This document shows positions 40,718 through 49,564 of a stretch of DNA of 64,000 nucleotides, one piece after another (the stretch's first letter is position 1; every line of letters begins with the position of its first letter). A program made the translations under genes and the position numbers. Below the pieces are notes generated by a model. That model saw only the letters and a program-made list of their open reading frames with translations. It did not search any database and was not told the origin of the DNA. The DNA is from Fictibacillus sp. b24 (lineage in GTDB: Bacteria; Bacillota; Bacilli; Bacillales; Fictibacillaceae), in assembly GCF_030348825.1 (NCBI RefSeq), contig NZ_JAUCES010000005.1, positions 496,001-560,000 on the forward strand, in the 5' to 3' direction.

Positions 40718-42349
40718 ATGAACATATTAGCTGTAATACCCGCAAGAGGAGGCTCGAAGGGTATACCAAGAAAAAATGTAAGATTAATGAATGGGAAACC
40801 AATGATATCATACTCTATAGAAAATGCTAAATCATGTTCCCTTATTACAGATATCGTAGTGACTACAGACGATGAAGAAATTCTAGGGATTGCTAAATTA
40901 AATAATGTTAACAGCATTAAGAGAAAAGTAGAATTAGCTGGGGATAAAGTGACGCTAGATCCAGTTATTTACGACGCAGTTGTTAAAATGGAACAAATTA
41001 GGAAAATAAAATATGATGTTGTTATAACACTTCAAGCTACCTCTCCTTTACTAAAAGGTAAAACGTTAAATACAGCTTTGGAATGCTTTTTAAATAGTGG
41101 GAAAGATACTTATATAAGTGCGGTTAACAATCCACATTTAACTTGGTCGGCAAATGAAAGTGGATATATCCCTAACTATCAAAAAAGAGTAAATAGACAA
41201 GAGTTGCCACCTAACTTTATCGAAACAGGAGCTTTTTTTATTACTAAAAGAGAATATGTCACACCGGGTACTCGTATGGGCAAGAATATTTCTATTTTTG
41301 AAGTGCCCGAAGAAGAATCGGTTGATATTGATACTAAAAGTGATTGGATAATATGTGAAAATGTGTTAAAGAAAAAAAGAATTGTTTTTCGAGTGGATGG
41401 ATTTAAGGAACTTGGTATGGGTCATATTTATCATTGCTTAACCTTAGCATATAATTTGACAGGTCATGAAATTATGTTTGTTTTGAAAGAAGAACATTCA
41501 GAAGGCATAAATAAGATAAAAAGTAGCTTTATGCCTTATATCTTAATTAATTCTAATGATGAGTTTTTTGATTTCCTAGAAAATTGGAAGGCAGATATTG
41601 TTGTTAATGACTGCTTAGACACAGATAAAAGGTATATTATAAAATTAAAAAACTTAGTAAATAGAGTAATTACTATTGAAGATTTAGGTGAAGGTGCAAC
41701 TTATGCTGATGCGGTGATCAATGCGCTCTATAATAATCAATTAAAATTACCTCACGAATATTCTGGTGAAAACTATGTTTGTCTTAGGGATGAATTCCTT
41801 ATTAATAAGCCAAAGCAATTCTGTAAAGAAGTTACTAATGTATTGATTATTTTTGGAGGAACAGATCCTTCCAATCTGACGAATAAAATATATACTTGGG
41901 CAAAATTATTTAATTCAATAGATTCAAAGATTAAATTCACATTTATTACTGGTAAAGGTTATAACAGTCATGAGCAAGGTATTTATTCAAGTGAACATGA
42001 AAATATATTCGTCTTAAACGATGTAAAAAGAGTAAGTGATCATATGAAAAATGCAGATATTGCATTTACATCACAGGGCAGAACTGTATTTGAACTGGCA
42101 TCTTTAGGAATTCCTTCTATTGTATTAGCGCAAAATGAAAGAGAGCAATTGCATACTTTTGCCCAAATGCAAAATGGTTTTTTGAATTTAGGATTAGGTG
42201 TAAATATATCTATAGAGACAATTGATGCTACATTTAAATGGTTAGTAGAGGCTAACCAAATCAGATTTGAAATGCGAGAACTTATGTTAAGGCATGAACT
42301 GAAAAAAGGTATAAATAGAGTGATAGATATAATAATAAAGGAGGACTAA
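40718..42349 (+). CDS. Fusion: CMP-nonulosonate cytidylyltransferase + PseG-like UDP-sugar hydrolase
   Basis: A 543-residue two-domain protein. Residues ~1-225 are an acylneuraminate cytidylyltransferase: NILAVIPARGGSKGIPRKN, TTDDEEI, TLQATSPL and EESVDIDTKSDW with the metal-binding Asp. Residues ~228-543 are a GT-B-type PseG-like domain: RVDGFKELGMGHIYHCLTLA with the catalytic His of the GxGH motif, IIFGGTDPSNLT and FTSQGRTVFELASLGIPSI. PseG removes UDP from the UDP-2,4-diacetamido sugar before condensation, and the other domain activates the final sugar with CTP. The combination therefore provides the step before and the step after NeuB, which is encoded next. This points to a pseudaminic- or legionaminic-type acid rather than sialic acid. 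Confidence 0.88.
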   Translation: MNILAVIPARGGSKGIPRKNVRLMNGKPMISYSIENAKSCSLITDIVVTTDDEEILGIAKLNNVNSIKRKVELAGDKVTLDPVIYDAVVKMEQIRKIKYDVVITLQATSPLLKGKTLNTALECFLNSGKDTYISAVNNPHLTWSANESGYIPNYQKRVNRQELPPNFIETGAFFITKREYVTPGTRMGKNISIFEVPEEESVDIDTKSDWIICENVLKKKRIVFRVDGFKELGMGHIYHCLTLAYNLTGHEIMFVLKEEHSEGINKIKSSFMPYILINSNDEFFDFLENWKADIVVNDCLDTDKRYIIKLKNLVNRVITIEDLGEGATYADAVINALYNNQLKLPHEYSGENYVCLRDEFLINKPKQFCKEVTNVLIIFGGTDPSNLTNKIYTWAKLFNSIDSKIKFTFITGKGYNSHEQGIYSSEHENIFVLNDVKRVSDHMKNADIAFTSQGRTVFELASLGIPSIVLAQNEREQLHTFAQMQNGFLNLGLGVNISIETIDATFKWLVEANQIRFEMRELMLRHELKKGINRVIDIIIKED

Positions 42350-42352
42350 AGT

Positions 42353-43417
42353 ATGAAAACAATAATTGAGAGAGTAAAAGATGGAAAGTTTGTTCTTATT
42401 GCGGAGATAGGTGTAAATTATTATGATATAGCAAAAAAAATGAACATTACAGTAATGGAAGCAGCAAAACTGATGGTGAAGGAAGCCAAGGAAGCTGGAA
42501 TTCATGCTGTCAAATTTCAAACTTATAAAGCTGAAACGTTAGCAGCTAAAGAGTCTCCTTCTTACTGGGATACAAATGAAGAGGCAACAACTTCGCAGTT
42601 CGAACTCTTTAAAAAGTTTGATAGCTTTACTTATCAAGAATATAAAGAGTTAGCTCAGTATTGTAAAGACTTAGAGATTGAATTTTTATCAACTGCTTTT
42701 GATATAGAGTCAGCTGATTATCTTTATGATTTGATGAATGTATATAAAATATCTTCTTCTGATTTAAATAATTTACCGTTTGTTGAGTACCAAGCTAAAA
42801 AAGGGAAGCCTATACTACTATCTGTTGGAGCTGCAAATGTTGAAGAAATTGATCATACTATTGCAACAATTAGAGAGTATAATAATCAGCCTTTAATTAT
42901 AATGCATTGTGTACTAGAATATCCAACTCCATATGCTCATGCGAACCTTAATAAGATAGTTAGCTTAAAGAATAGATATCCAGATGTAATTATCGGTTAT
43001 TCTGATCATACAAAACCTGATGCTGATGCAGATATAGTTAAAACAGCATTTAATTTAGGTGCAATTGTAGTAGAAAAACATTTCACTTTAGATAAAAATT
43101 TTCCTGGTAATGACCATTATCATGCGATGGATCCTGCTGATGCAAAAAAAATAGTTGAAGGTATTAACTTCTTACAAGAAATTAGAGGATCATATGAGAT
43201 TAATTACCTTGAGACAGAGCTAAACTCCAGACAAAATGCTAGAAGGTCTTTAGTAGCAGCAAGTTCTATAAAAAAGGGACAAGTTATAACCAATGATATG
43301 CTTACGTTTAAAAGACCGGGTACAGGTATTTCTCCTGCTGATATAAAAAATGTTATTGGAAAGAAAGCTTTAGTGGATATATCAGAAGATTCAATTCTTC
43401 AGTATGAAATGATTTAA
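42353..43417 (+). CDS. Nonulosonate (sialic/pseudaminic/legionaminic acid) synthase, NeuB family
   Basis: A 354-residue enzyme condensing phosphoenolpyruvate with a six-carbon amino sugar. The TIM barrel contains LIAEIGVNYYDI, HAVKFQTYKAETLA, EFLSTAFD, YKISSSDLNNLPF, LLSVGAANVEEI, MHCVLEYPTPYAHANL, GYSDHT and VVEKHFTLDKNFPGNDH with the metal ligands. The C-terminal ~65 residues form an SAF (antifreeze-like) domain, RRSLVAASSIKKGQVI, needed for substrate binding. It starts 4 bp after the fused cytidylyltransferase-hydrolase gene, with GGAGG upstream, so the two are co-translated. Enzymes making the UDP-linked precursor (dehydratase, aminotransferase, acetyltransferase) are not in this window. 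Confidence 0.93.
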   Translation: MKTIIERVKDGKFVLIAEIGVNYYDIAKKMNITVMEAAKLMVKEAKEAGIHAVKFQTYKAETLAAKESPSYWDTNEEATTSQFELFKKFDSFTYQEYKELAQYCKDLEIEFLSTAFDIESADYLYDLMNVYKISSSDLNNLPFVEYQAKKGKPILLSVGAANVEEIDHTIATIREYNNQPLIIMHCVLEYPTPYAHANLNKIVSLKNRYPDVIIGYSDHTKPDADADIVKTAFNLGAIVVEKHFTLDKNFPGNDHYHAMDPADAKKIVEGINFLQEIRGSYEINYLETELNSRQNARRSLVAASSIKKGQVITNDMLTFKRPGTGISPADIKNVIGKKALVDISEDSILQYEMI

Positions 43418-43510
43418 AAATAAACTTCCGTGAATTAGACTTTGTATTTTATATGAGAAATTATAGATCATTCTATTTAAAGTTATTTAAATTTGAGCGG
43501 AGGTTTAATT

Positions 43511-44521
43511 ATGAATATATTAGTAACAGGTGGCGCTGGCTATATAGGATCCCATACTTGTGTTGCTTTGCTGGAGGCAGGACATTCAGTAATAATTGCT
43601 GATAACCTTTGTAATAGTAAGCGTGAGACCGTTGAGAAAATTATAGATATTACAAATAAAGAAGTAACTTTTTATGAGACTGATGTAACGGATGAACAAG
43701 CTGTTAGTGTTATTTTTAATAATAATAAAATAGACGGTGTTATTCACTTTGCCGGATTGAAAGCAGTGGGTGAATCTGTAGATTTGCCACTAACTTATTA
43801 TTATAACAATATCGTTAGCACTATGATTCTTACAAAAGCCTGCAAGAAATATGGTGTGAATCGATTTGTATTCAGTTCATCAGCAACAGTATACGGAGAA
43901 AATAAAGTTCCTTTTGTTGAGAGTATGGGTCTGTTACCAACTACGAATCCTTATGGTGAAACAAAAGCAATAAGTGAGAGAATTCTAACAGATATAGCTA
44001 AAGCAAATCCTGAATTTTCAGTAGCTCTTCTTCGATATTTTAATCCAGTCGGTGCTCATGAAAGTGGTTTAATTGGTGAAGTACCTAATGGCATTCCCAA
44101 CAACCTAATGCCTTATGTTACTCAAGTGGCAAAAGGCAAATTGGAGAAACTCAGAATCTTTGGAAACGACTATCCAACTTTAGACGGTACTGGTGTAAGG
44201 GACTATATTCATGTGTTAGATCTCGCAGAAGGACATGTTGCAGCGTTAGATAACCTCAAAGAAGGTGCTCGTGTCTATAACTTGGGAACTGGTCAAGGTA
44301 CCAGTGTACTAGAGTTATTGAAAGCATTTGAAGAAGCTAATGGTATTGAAGTTCCTTATGAAATTGTAGAGCGTAGACCTGGAGATATTTCCTCATGCTA
44401 TGCTGATGCTTTAAAAGCAAAGATCGAGCTTGGCTGGGAGGCTAAACGTGATATTATTGCCATGTGCCGTGATGCATGGGGATTTGAAAAGAATTATAAA
44501 GATTTTGTTGAAGCAAAATAA
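43511..44521 (+). CDS. galE: UDP-glucose 4-epimerase (copy 2)
   Basis: The start is ATG 43511, 7 nt after GCGGAGG; a TTG at 43493 lies before that site. The 336-residue product has MNILVTGGAGYIGSHT, FAGLKAVGESVDLP, FSSSATVYGENKVP, NPYGETKA with the Tyr-x3-Lys pair, RYFNPVGAHESG and GTGVRDYIHVLDLAEGH. It is closely similar to the copy at 23433. It supplies UDP-galactose to Glf and to the transferases of this locus. A strong terminator follows, closing the exopolysaccharide locus. Confidence 0.95.
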   Translation: MNILVTGGAGYIGSHTCVALLEAGHSVIIADNLCNSKRETVEKIIDITNKEVTFYETDVTDEQAVSVIFNNNKIDGVIHFAGLKAVGESVDLPLTYYYNNIVSTMILTKACKKYGVNRFVFSSSATVYGENKVPFVESMGLLPTTNPYGETKAISERILTDIAKANPEFSVALLRYFNPVGAHESGLIGEVPNGIPNNLMPYVTQVAKGKLEKLRIFGNDYPTLDGTGVRDYIHVLDLAEGHVAALDNLKEGARVYNLGTGQGTSVLELLKAFEEANGIEVPYEIVERRPGDISSCYADALKAKIELGWEAKRDIIAMCRDAWGFEKNYKDFVEAK

Positions 44522-44529
44522 ATTAAAGG

Positions 44530-44567
44530 AACCCGCTGGATTTCATCTAAGTCCAGCGGGTTTATTT
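44530..44567 (+). terminator. Terminator at end of exopolysaccharide locus
   Basis: AACCCGCTGGA (44530-44540) pairs perfectly with TCCAGCGGGTT (44552-44562), followed by a T-rich tract. Confidence 0.9.
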
Positions 44568-44967
44568 GTAATTATATGGGTAACTTCAGCTAATTAATTC
44601 CACTACATAATAGAATTCTCTGGATTTCATTCTTTCTATTAATACATATATATTTTGACAATATTACCCATATAAGTCAAATATCTTACCGATTAAAAAA
44701 AGATGCTACAATCAGTTATATAATACCTTTTCTCAATTATTTATGTTTTTTCGAATATTTCAGTATTCTACCTTACACCAATTACGTACAGGCATTTGAT
44801 TCTACATTTTAGAAATCGTATTGGTTTTTTAATTTACATATTCCTCTTTATTTAATATCCACAATATCGATCTAAAAGTCCTATGATATTGTTTAAGCAG
44901 AAATGTTATAAAACTTACCCATAATCCCCTTCTATCCGACAAATTACCTAAAAAATAGAAAATAATG
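44568..44967. other. AT-rich intergenic region
   Basis: About 400 bp with no credible gene on either strand and frequent stops. Nothing recognisable was seen besides the promoter at its right end. Confidence 0.6.
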
Positions 44968-44996
44968 TTGATTTTACCATATTTTTAGAATAATAT
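44968..44996 (+). promoter_or_regulatory. Candidate promoter of peptide importer operon
   Basis: TTGATT (44968-44973), 17-bp spacer, TAATAT (44991-44996). An imperfect AT dyad AGAAT/ATTCT (44987-44991/45010-45014) overlaps the -10 and start region and could be an operator. Confidence 0.45.
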
Positions 44997-45071
44997 ATAT
45001 TATAATAATATTCTGAAACTTATAAATATACTTAAGTTCTCAGAGTTATACATTATAAGAGGGGGAACAAC

Positions 45072-46643
45072 ATGAATCGGAAGGGAATTCTTTATTTTTT
45101 AGTGGCTTGTTTAATGAGTTCTTTGTTTTTAGCAGGTTGCAGCAGTAACGGTTCTTCAGATGGTGAGGGTGCTAGCAAGACGAAAACGGTTGTCGACAAA
45201 GAGGACAAGACGTTAAAGATTGCCATGGGAACGGATATTGTAAGTTTTGATATACATAACCATAACAACACGTCTACGGAAGCTGTTCATGATAACATGT
45301 TCAACTATTTATTCAAAAAAGATGCAAAAGGTGAGATCCAAAAAGAGCTTGTAGAAGATTACAAGCAGATCGATGATGTAACCGTTGAGATGAAGCTGAA
45401 AGAAGGCGTGAAGTTCCATAACGGTGACACACTAACTTCTGAGGATGTAAAGTTCACCCTTGAAAGAGTAGCGACGGACGATACGTTAAAGGAATACCCA
45501 AACTACAAACAGATCAAAGAAGTACAAGTGGTGGATGATCTGACATTTAAGATCATCACGCATAAACCAGAGCCATCCCTTTTACACCGCCTTTCCCGTC
45601 TAGGTTCTGGTATGCTTCCTAAAAAGTATATCGATGAAAAAGGCTGGGATCACTTCTTAAATAACCCGGTTGGAACAGGACCTTTCAAGTTCAAAGAGTG
45701 GGTTCGTGATGACAAGATTGTTTTAACGGTATTTGAAGATTATTACGAAGGCAAAGTCGAAGAGTGGGATGAAGTGATTTTCCGTGTTATTCCTGAAAAC
45801 TCCACACGTGTTTCTGAATTGTTAACAGGCGGCGTGGATATCGCGATCAACGTACCTCCAACGGACTGGGAGCGCGTTGATAAGAACGATGGAACGCATA
45901 TGGTTTCTGAAACATCTAACCGTAACATCATGCTGACGGTGAGAGCGACGGAAGGATACCCGACAGCTGATAAAAAGGTTCGTGAAGCGATCGACTATGC
46001 GATCGATGACAAAGCATTAGCAGAAAATGTTCTTCAAGGTGGGGCGATTCCAACTCGTACGCGTGTAGGTCCGAATAACTTTGGTCACAACCCGGATCTT
46101 TATAACACGTTCCGCTATGATGTCGAAAAAGCAAAGAAACTATTAAAAGAAGCTGGAAAAGCAGATGGCTTTGAAATGACGCTTCACTCTCCAAAAGGGC
46201 GTTACCTACAAGATGCTGAAGTAGTGGAAATGATCTCAGGTATGCTTTCTGCTGTTGGCATTAAAGTAAATATCGAGTTCATGGAGTGGAGTAACTTTGT
46301 TGAAATGAGAACGGCGAAAACGAACAAAGATGCTTACTTAATCGGACTTGGTAACTCTATGTTTGATGGCGCTTATTCTGTAGACTTTTACCGTGCAGAA
46401 CGTTTTAAAGGAGAAACCGATTATAAGAACGATGAGATCGAAAAACTGTTAACAGAATCACAAGTGAACATGGATCCGAAGTCTCGTGCAGAACAAATCC
46501 AGAAGATCCAAGAGATCGCAGCTGAAGATACAGCTGAAATCATGCTGTATCAAGAAAAAATCAATAACGGGGTAAACGACCGTATCGATTTCAAGCCAAC
46601 AGCTGACGAGATGATTTACGCACCATCCATTTCAAGAAAATAA
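45072..46643 (+). CDS. Peptide ABC importer substrate-binding lipoprotein (OppA/DppE type)
   Basis: A 523-residue lipoprotein: signal peptide MNRKGILYFLVACLMSSLFL, then AGCSS with lipobox Cys23. The mature chain is a family 5 extracellular solute-binding protein: KIAMGTDIVSFDIHNHNN, VEMKLKEGVKFHNGDTLTSEDVKFT (a hallmark block), NPVGTGPFKFKEW and KKVREAIDYAID. It captures di-/oligopeptides on the outer membrane face and delivers them to the permeases encoded next. AGGGGG lies about 5-10 nt before the ATG. Family 5 proteins also bind nickel, glutathione or opines, but the M20 peptidase at the operon end supports peptides. Confidence 0.92.
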   Translation: MNRKGILYFLVACLMSSLFLAGCSSNGSSDGEGASKTKTVVDKEDKTLKIAMGTDIVSFDIHNHNNTSTEAVHDNMFNYLFKKDAKGEIQKELVEDYKQIDDVTVEMKLKEGVKFHNGDTLTSEDVKFTLERVATDDTLKEYPNYKQIKEVQVVDDLTFKIITHKPEPSLLHRLSRLGSGMLPKKYIDEKGWDHFLNNPVGTGPFKFKEWVRDDKIVLTVFEDYYEGKVEEWDEVIFRVIPENSTRVSELLTGGVDIAINVPPTDWERVDKNDGTHMVSETSNRNIMLTVRATEGYPTADKKVREAIDYAIDDKALAENVLQGGAIPTRTRVGPNNFGHNPDLYNTFRYDVEKAKKLLKEAGKADGFEMTLHSPKGRYLQDAEVVEMISGMLSAVGIKVNIEFMEWSNFVEMRTAKTNKDAYLIGLGNSMFDGAYSVDFYRAERFKGETDYKNDEIEKLLTESQVNMDPKSRAEQIQKIQEIAAEDTAEIMLYQEKINNGVNDRIDFKPTADEMIYAPSISRK

Positions 46644-46700
46644 TCAGAAACGAAGGACTAAGGATCTATTCCTTAGTCCTTTCATACAAGAGGTGAAAGA

Positions 46701-47618
46701 ATGGGAAAGTACTTGGTGAAACAGATTCTGCAACTGATTCCCGTGTTATTCATTATTTCGTTTGTCGTCTTCACACTTGTGTTTGTCGCGGGTGATCCTG
46801 TAGCACTCATGCTGCCGGAAGACGCGAGTCAGGAAGACATTCAAGTTCTTCGTGAGTCGTTAGGCTTGGACAAGCCGTTTTTAGTGCAGTATGGAAATTA
46901 TGTGATGGGACTTGTTCAAGGTGATTTTGGTGAATCGTTCCGCTATAACCAAAGTGCGCTTCCAATCGTGCTAGAAAGACTGCCAGCCACGATGGAACTC
47001 GCCATTGCCGCAATGGTCGTTGCGATTGTGATCTCGATTCCACTTGGCATCTGGTCAGCGACGAAACAAAACTCACCGCTTGATTTCTTTGCAACAGGTG
47101 GAGCCGTACTAGGAAAAGCAATGCCTCACTTTTGGCTAGGTATTATGATGATTTTATTGTTTTCCGTTACGTTACGTTGGCTTCCGGTTTCAGGTCGGGG
47201 GACGTTTTCGCACTTGATTTTACCAGCAATAACGCTCGGAACAGGGATCGCCGCTGAGATGACCCGACTCATCCGGTCGAGTATGATTGAGGTTTTGAGT
47301 CAAGATTATGTTCGTACAGCTAAGAGTAAAGGGATAAAAGATTTCTTTGTTGTGTACAAGCATGCTTTTCGTAACTCCTTGATCCCCGTTATCACCATTA
47401 CGGCTCTTCAAACGTCCACCGTTATAGGCGGAGCATTAATAACCGAAACGGTATTCTCTTGGCCTGGTCTCGGTCAGCTTCTCATCCAAGCGGTCAACAC
47501 AAGAGATATGGCGATCGTTCAGGCGAGCGTGTTCATCATCGCGTTCCTTGTTATCTTAATGAACTTAGTCGCTGACGTCATGTATCGCATTCTAGATCCT
47601 CGGATCAAGTTTAATTAG
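46701..47618 (+). CDS. Peptide ABC importer permease (OppB/DppB type)
   Basis: A 305-residue permease with six membrane segments. It begins MGKYLVKQILQLIPVLFIIS, has GDPVALMLPEDASQEDIQVL in the first extracytoplasmic part and the EAA-type loop EVLSQDYVRTAKSKGIKDFFVVYKHAFRNSLIPVITI (18-plus conserved positions across it) near residue 200. It forms one half of the pore with the OppC-type protein. AGAGGTG precedes the ATG. The 57-bp gap after the binding-protein gene contains a CCTTAGT/ACTAAGG hairpin with a short T-run around 46656-46682, a common device for making more binding protein than permease. Confidence 0.92.
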   Translation: MGKYLVKQILQLIPVLFIISFVVFTLVFVAGDPVALMLPEDASQEDIQVLRESLGLDKPFLVQYGNYVMGLVQGDFGESFRYNQSALPIVLERLPATMELAIAAMVVAIVISIPLGIWSATKQNSPLDFFATGGAVLGKAMPHFWLGIMMILLFSVTLRWLPVSGRGTFSHLILPAITLGTGIAAEMTRLIRSSMIEVLSQDYVRTAKSKGIKDFFVVYKHAFRNSLIPVITITALQTSTVIGGALITETVFSWPGLGQLLIQAVNTRDMAIVQASVFIIAFLVILMNLVADVMYRILDPRIKFN

Positions 47619-47625
47619 GAGGCTG

Positions 47626-48561
47626 ATGATATCCATGTATCCACAAGTGAGTGAACCGAAGACAGAGATATCCAGTCAAGCAGTCGTAAAACCAGGGAAA
47701 AATGGTCTTAAACGATGGATGAAATTTTTATTAAGAAGCTACACGGGAACGGTGGGTATGGTCATTGTTTTAACGGTCATCCTCGTTTCTATTTTTGCTG
47801 ATGTCTTGGCACCGCATGACCCGAATCTCATTAATGCGGCTGCTATGCAAAAACCTCCTTTTTGGTTAGAAGGAGGAAGTACGGAACATTTACTCGGAAC
47901 CGATAACTTAGGCAGAGACATGTTAAGCCGGATTATTCATGGTTCTCAAATCTCACTTTTAGTCGGGATAGCAGCTGTATTGCTAGCAGGAGCGATTGGC
48001 GTCGTTGTGGGGTTAGTAGCCGGGTTTTATGGAGGAATACTAGATAACATTTTAATGAGATTAGTAGATTCCTTTTTGGCGATTCCGACGATTTTGTTTG
48101 CACTTGTTATCCTGACGATTTTCGGACCGAGTGTAACGACGCTTATTGTCGTATTAGGTGTAACGAACTGGGTACAGTATGCGCGCGTGATTCGTGGGGA
48201 AGTGTTGTCCATTAAAGAGCGGGAATTTGTAAAAGCAGCTCGATCCATCGGTGTACGTAACTCGATGATCATCCGTCAGCACGTGTTGCCGAACGTTATT
48301 TCACCGTTCATCGTTATCTCTACGTTAAGTGTTGCTACGACCATTATTATGGAAGCTTCACTTAGTTTTCTCGGGTTGGGGATTCAGCCGCCGACGATCT
48401 CTTGGGGAGGCATTTTGAGTGATGGGCGCGACTATTTGGCGACAAGCTGGTGGCTTTCCACGTTCCCGGGGATCGCTATTACGATTACCGTGTTAGGTAT
48501 CATCTTTGTTGGTGACTGGCTGCGTGATGTGTTAGATCCGCGTTCGTTTAGCAGAAAGTAA
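47626..48561 (+). CDS. Peptide ABC importer permease (OppC/DppC type)
   Basis: A 311-residue permease with six membrane segments and the N-terminal OppC cytoplasmic extension typical of this subunit. Conserved stretches are ADVLAPHDPNLINAA, HLLGTDNLGRDMLSRIIHGS and the EAA-type loop region KEREFVKAARSIGVRNSMII. It pairs with the OppB-type subunit encoded 7 bp upstream. The start is ambiguous: ATG 47626 lies only 3 nt after AGGAGG, ATG 47635 lies 12 nt after it. The second would give 308 residues. Confidence 0.92.
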   Translation: MISMYPQVSEPKTEISSQAVVKPGKNGLKRWMKFLLRSYTGTVGMVIVLTVILVSIFADVLAPHDPNLINAAAMQKPPFWLEGGSTEHLLGTDNLGRDMLSRIIHGSQISLLVGIAAVLLAGAIGVVVGLVAGFYGGILDNILMRLVDSFLAIPTILFALVILTIFGPSVTTLIVVLGVTNWVQYARVIRGEVLSIKEREFVKAARSIGVRNSMIIRQHVLPNVISPFIVISTLSVATTIIMEASLSFLGLGIQPPTISWGGILSDGRDYLATSWWLSTFPGIAITITVLGIIFVGDWLRDVLDPRSFSRK

Positions 48562-48574
48562 GGGGGGATTAGAA

Positions 48575-49564
48575 GTGCCGAATCATAATAACTTGTTGGA
48601 TGTGAAGAATCTACATACATACTTTCATACAGAGAACGGCGTCGTCCCCTCTGTAAATGGCGTTTCTTTTTCGGTAAAAGAAGGAGAGACCGTTGCAATC
48701 GTAGGAGAGTCAGGCTGTGGGAAGAGTGTAACGTCCCTTTCTATCATGGGGCTTGTCAGTTCTCCAGGTAAGATTGAAGACGGTGAGATTTTGTTTGAAG
48801 GGAAAGATCTGACAAATTTATCGAAGAGTGAGATCCGCAAATTGCGCGGAAACGATATCGCAATGATCTTTCAAGAACCGTTAACATCGCTGAATCCTCT
48901 TTTTACCGTTGGAAATCAAATCTCTGAATCAATCAAGCTGCATCAAAAAGTGAGTAAAGAAATTGCCAAACAAAAGAGCATCGAAATGTTAAAGAAAGTT
49001 GGGATTCCGCGTCCCGAAAAAGTGTATCATTCGTTTCCACATCTGTTAAGTGGAGGGATGAGACAGCGTGTCATGATTGCGATCGCCTTGTCTTGCAATC
49101 CGAAGCTGTTGATTGCCGATGAGCCCACGACGGCTTTGGACGTAACCATCCAGGCACAGATTTTGGAGTTGATGAAGGGTTTGACTGAGGAATTTAACAC
49201 CTCAATCATGCTCATTACGCATGACCTTGGTGTTGTAGCCGAGATGGCAGATACCGTCATTGTTATGTATGCCGGGCAAGTCGTGGAATATACAGATGTG
49301 TTCAGTTTATATAGCAGTCCAAAGCATCCATATACACAAGGCTTGTTGGATAGCACACCTAAAATTCATGAGCTGAACGAAGAATTGCGTTCGATCGAAG
49401 GGACAGTACCTAGTCCAGCCAATATGCCAAGCGGCTGCAGCTTCCACCCACGCTGTCCTCATGCGATGCCAAAGTGTCTAGAAGCCCAACCAGAGTTATT
49501 AGAAGTGGCCGACAATCAGCAAGTCCGATGCTGGCTGTACCAGAAAGAAGAGGTGGCCATCTAA
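48575..49564 (+). CDS. Peptide ABC importer ATPase (OppD/DppD type)
   Basis: A 329-residue ATPase starting at GTG after GGGGGG. It has Walker A VGESGCGKSVTSLSIMGL, Q-loop MIFQEPLTSLNPLF, signature LSGGMRQRVMIAIALS, Walker B LLIADEPTTALDVT and the switch His in LITHDLGVVAEMADT. The C-terminal oligopeptide-transporter domain carries the Cys-rich block CSFHPRCPHAMPKCLE, which in related transporters binds an iron-sulfur cluster. It is the first of two ATPases powering the peptide importer. Its stop overlaps the next start (TAATG), so the two subunits are translated in equal amounts. Confidence 0.94.
   Translation: MPNHNNLLDVKNLHTYFHTENGVVPSVNGVSFSVKEGETVAIVGESGCGKSVTSLSIMGLVSSPGKIEDGEILFEGKDLTNLSKSEIRKLRGNDIAMIFQEPLTSLNPLFTVGNQISESIKLHQKVSKEIAKQKSIEMLKKVGIPRPEKVYHSFPHLLSGGMRQRVMIAIALSCNPKLLIADEPTTALDVTIQAQILELMKGLTEEFNTSIMLITHDLGVVAEMADTVIVMYAGQVVEYTDVFSLYSSPKHPYTQGLLDSTPKIHELNEELRSIEGTVPSPANMPSGCSFHPRCPHAMPKCLEAQPELLEVADNQQVRCWLYQKEEVAI

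Noticed and set aside
49474-49563. N-terminal extension of the OppF-type ATPase
   Set aside because: It lies entirely within the OppD-type gene, adds residues with no family counterpart, and ATG 49564 overlaps the stop in the usual coupled manner.
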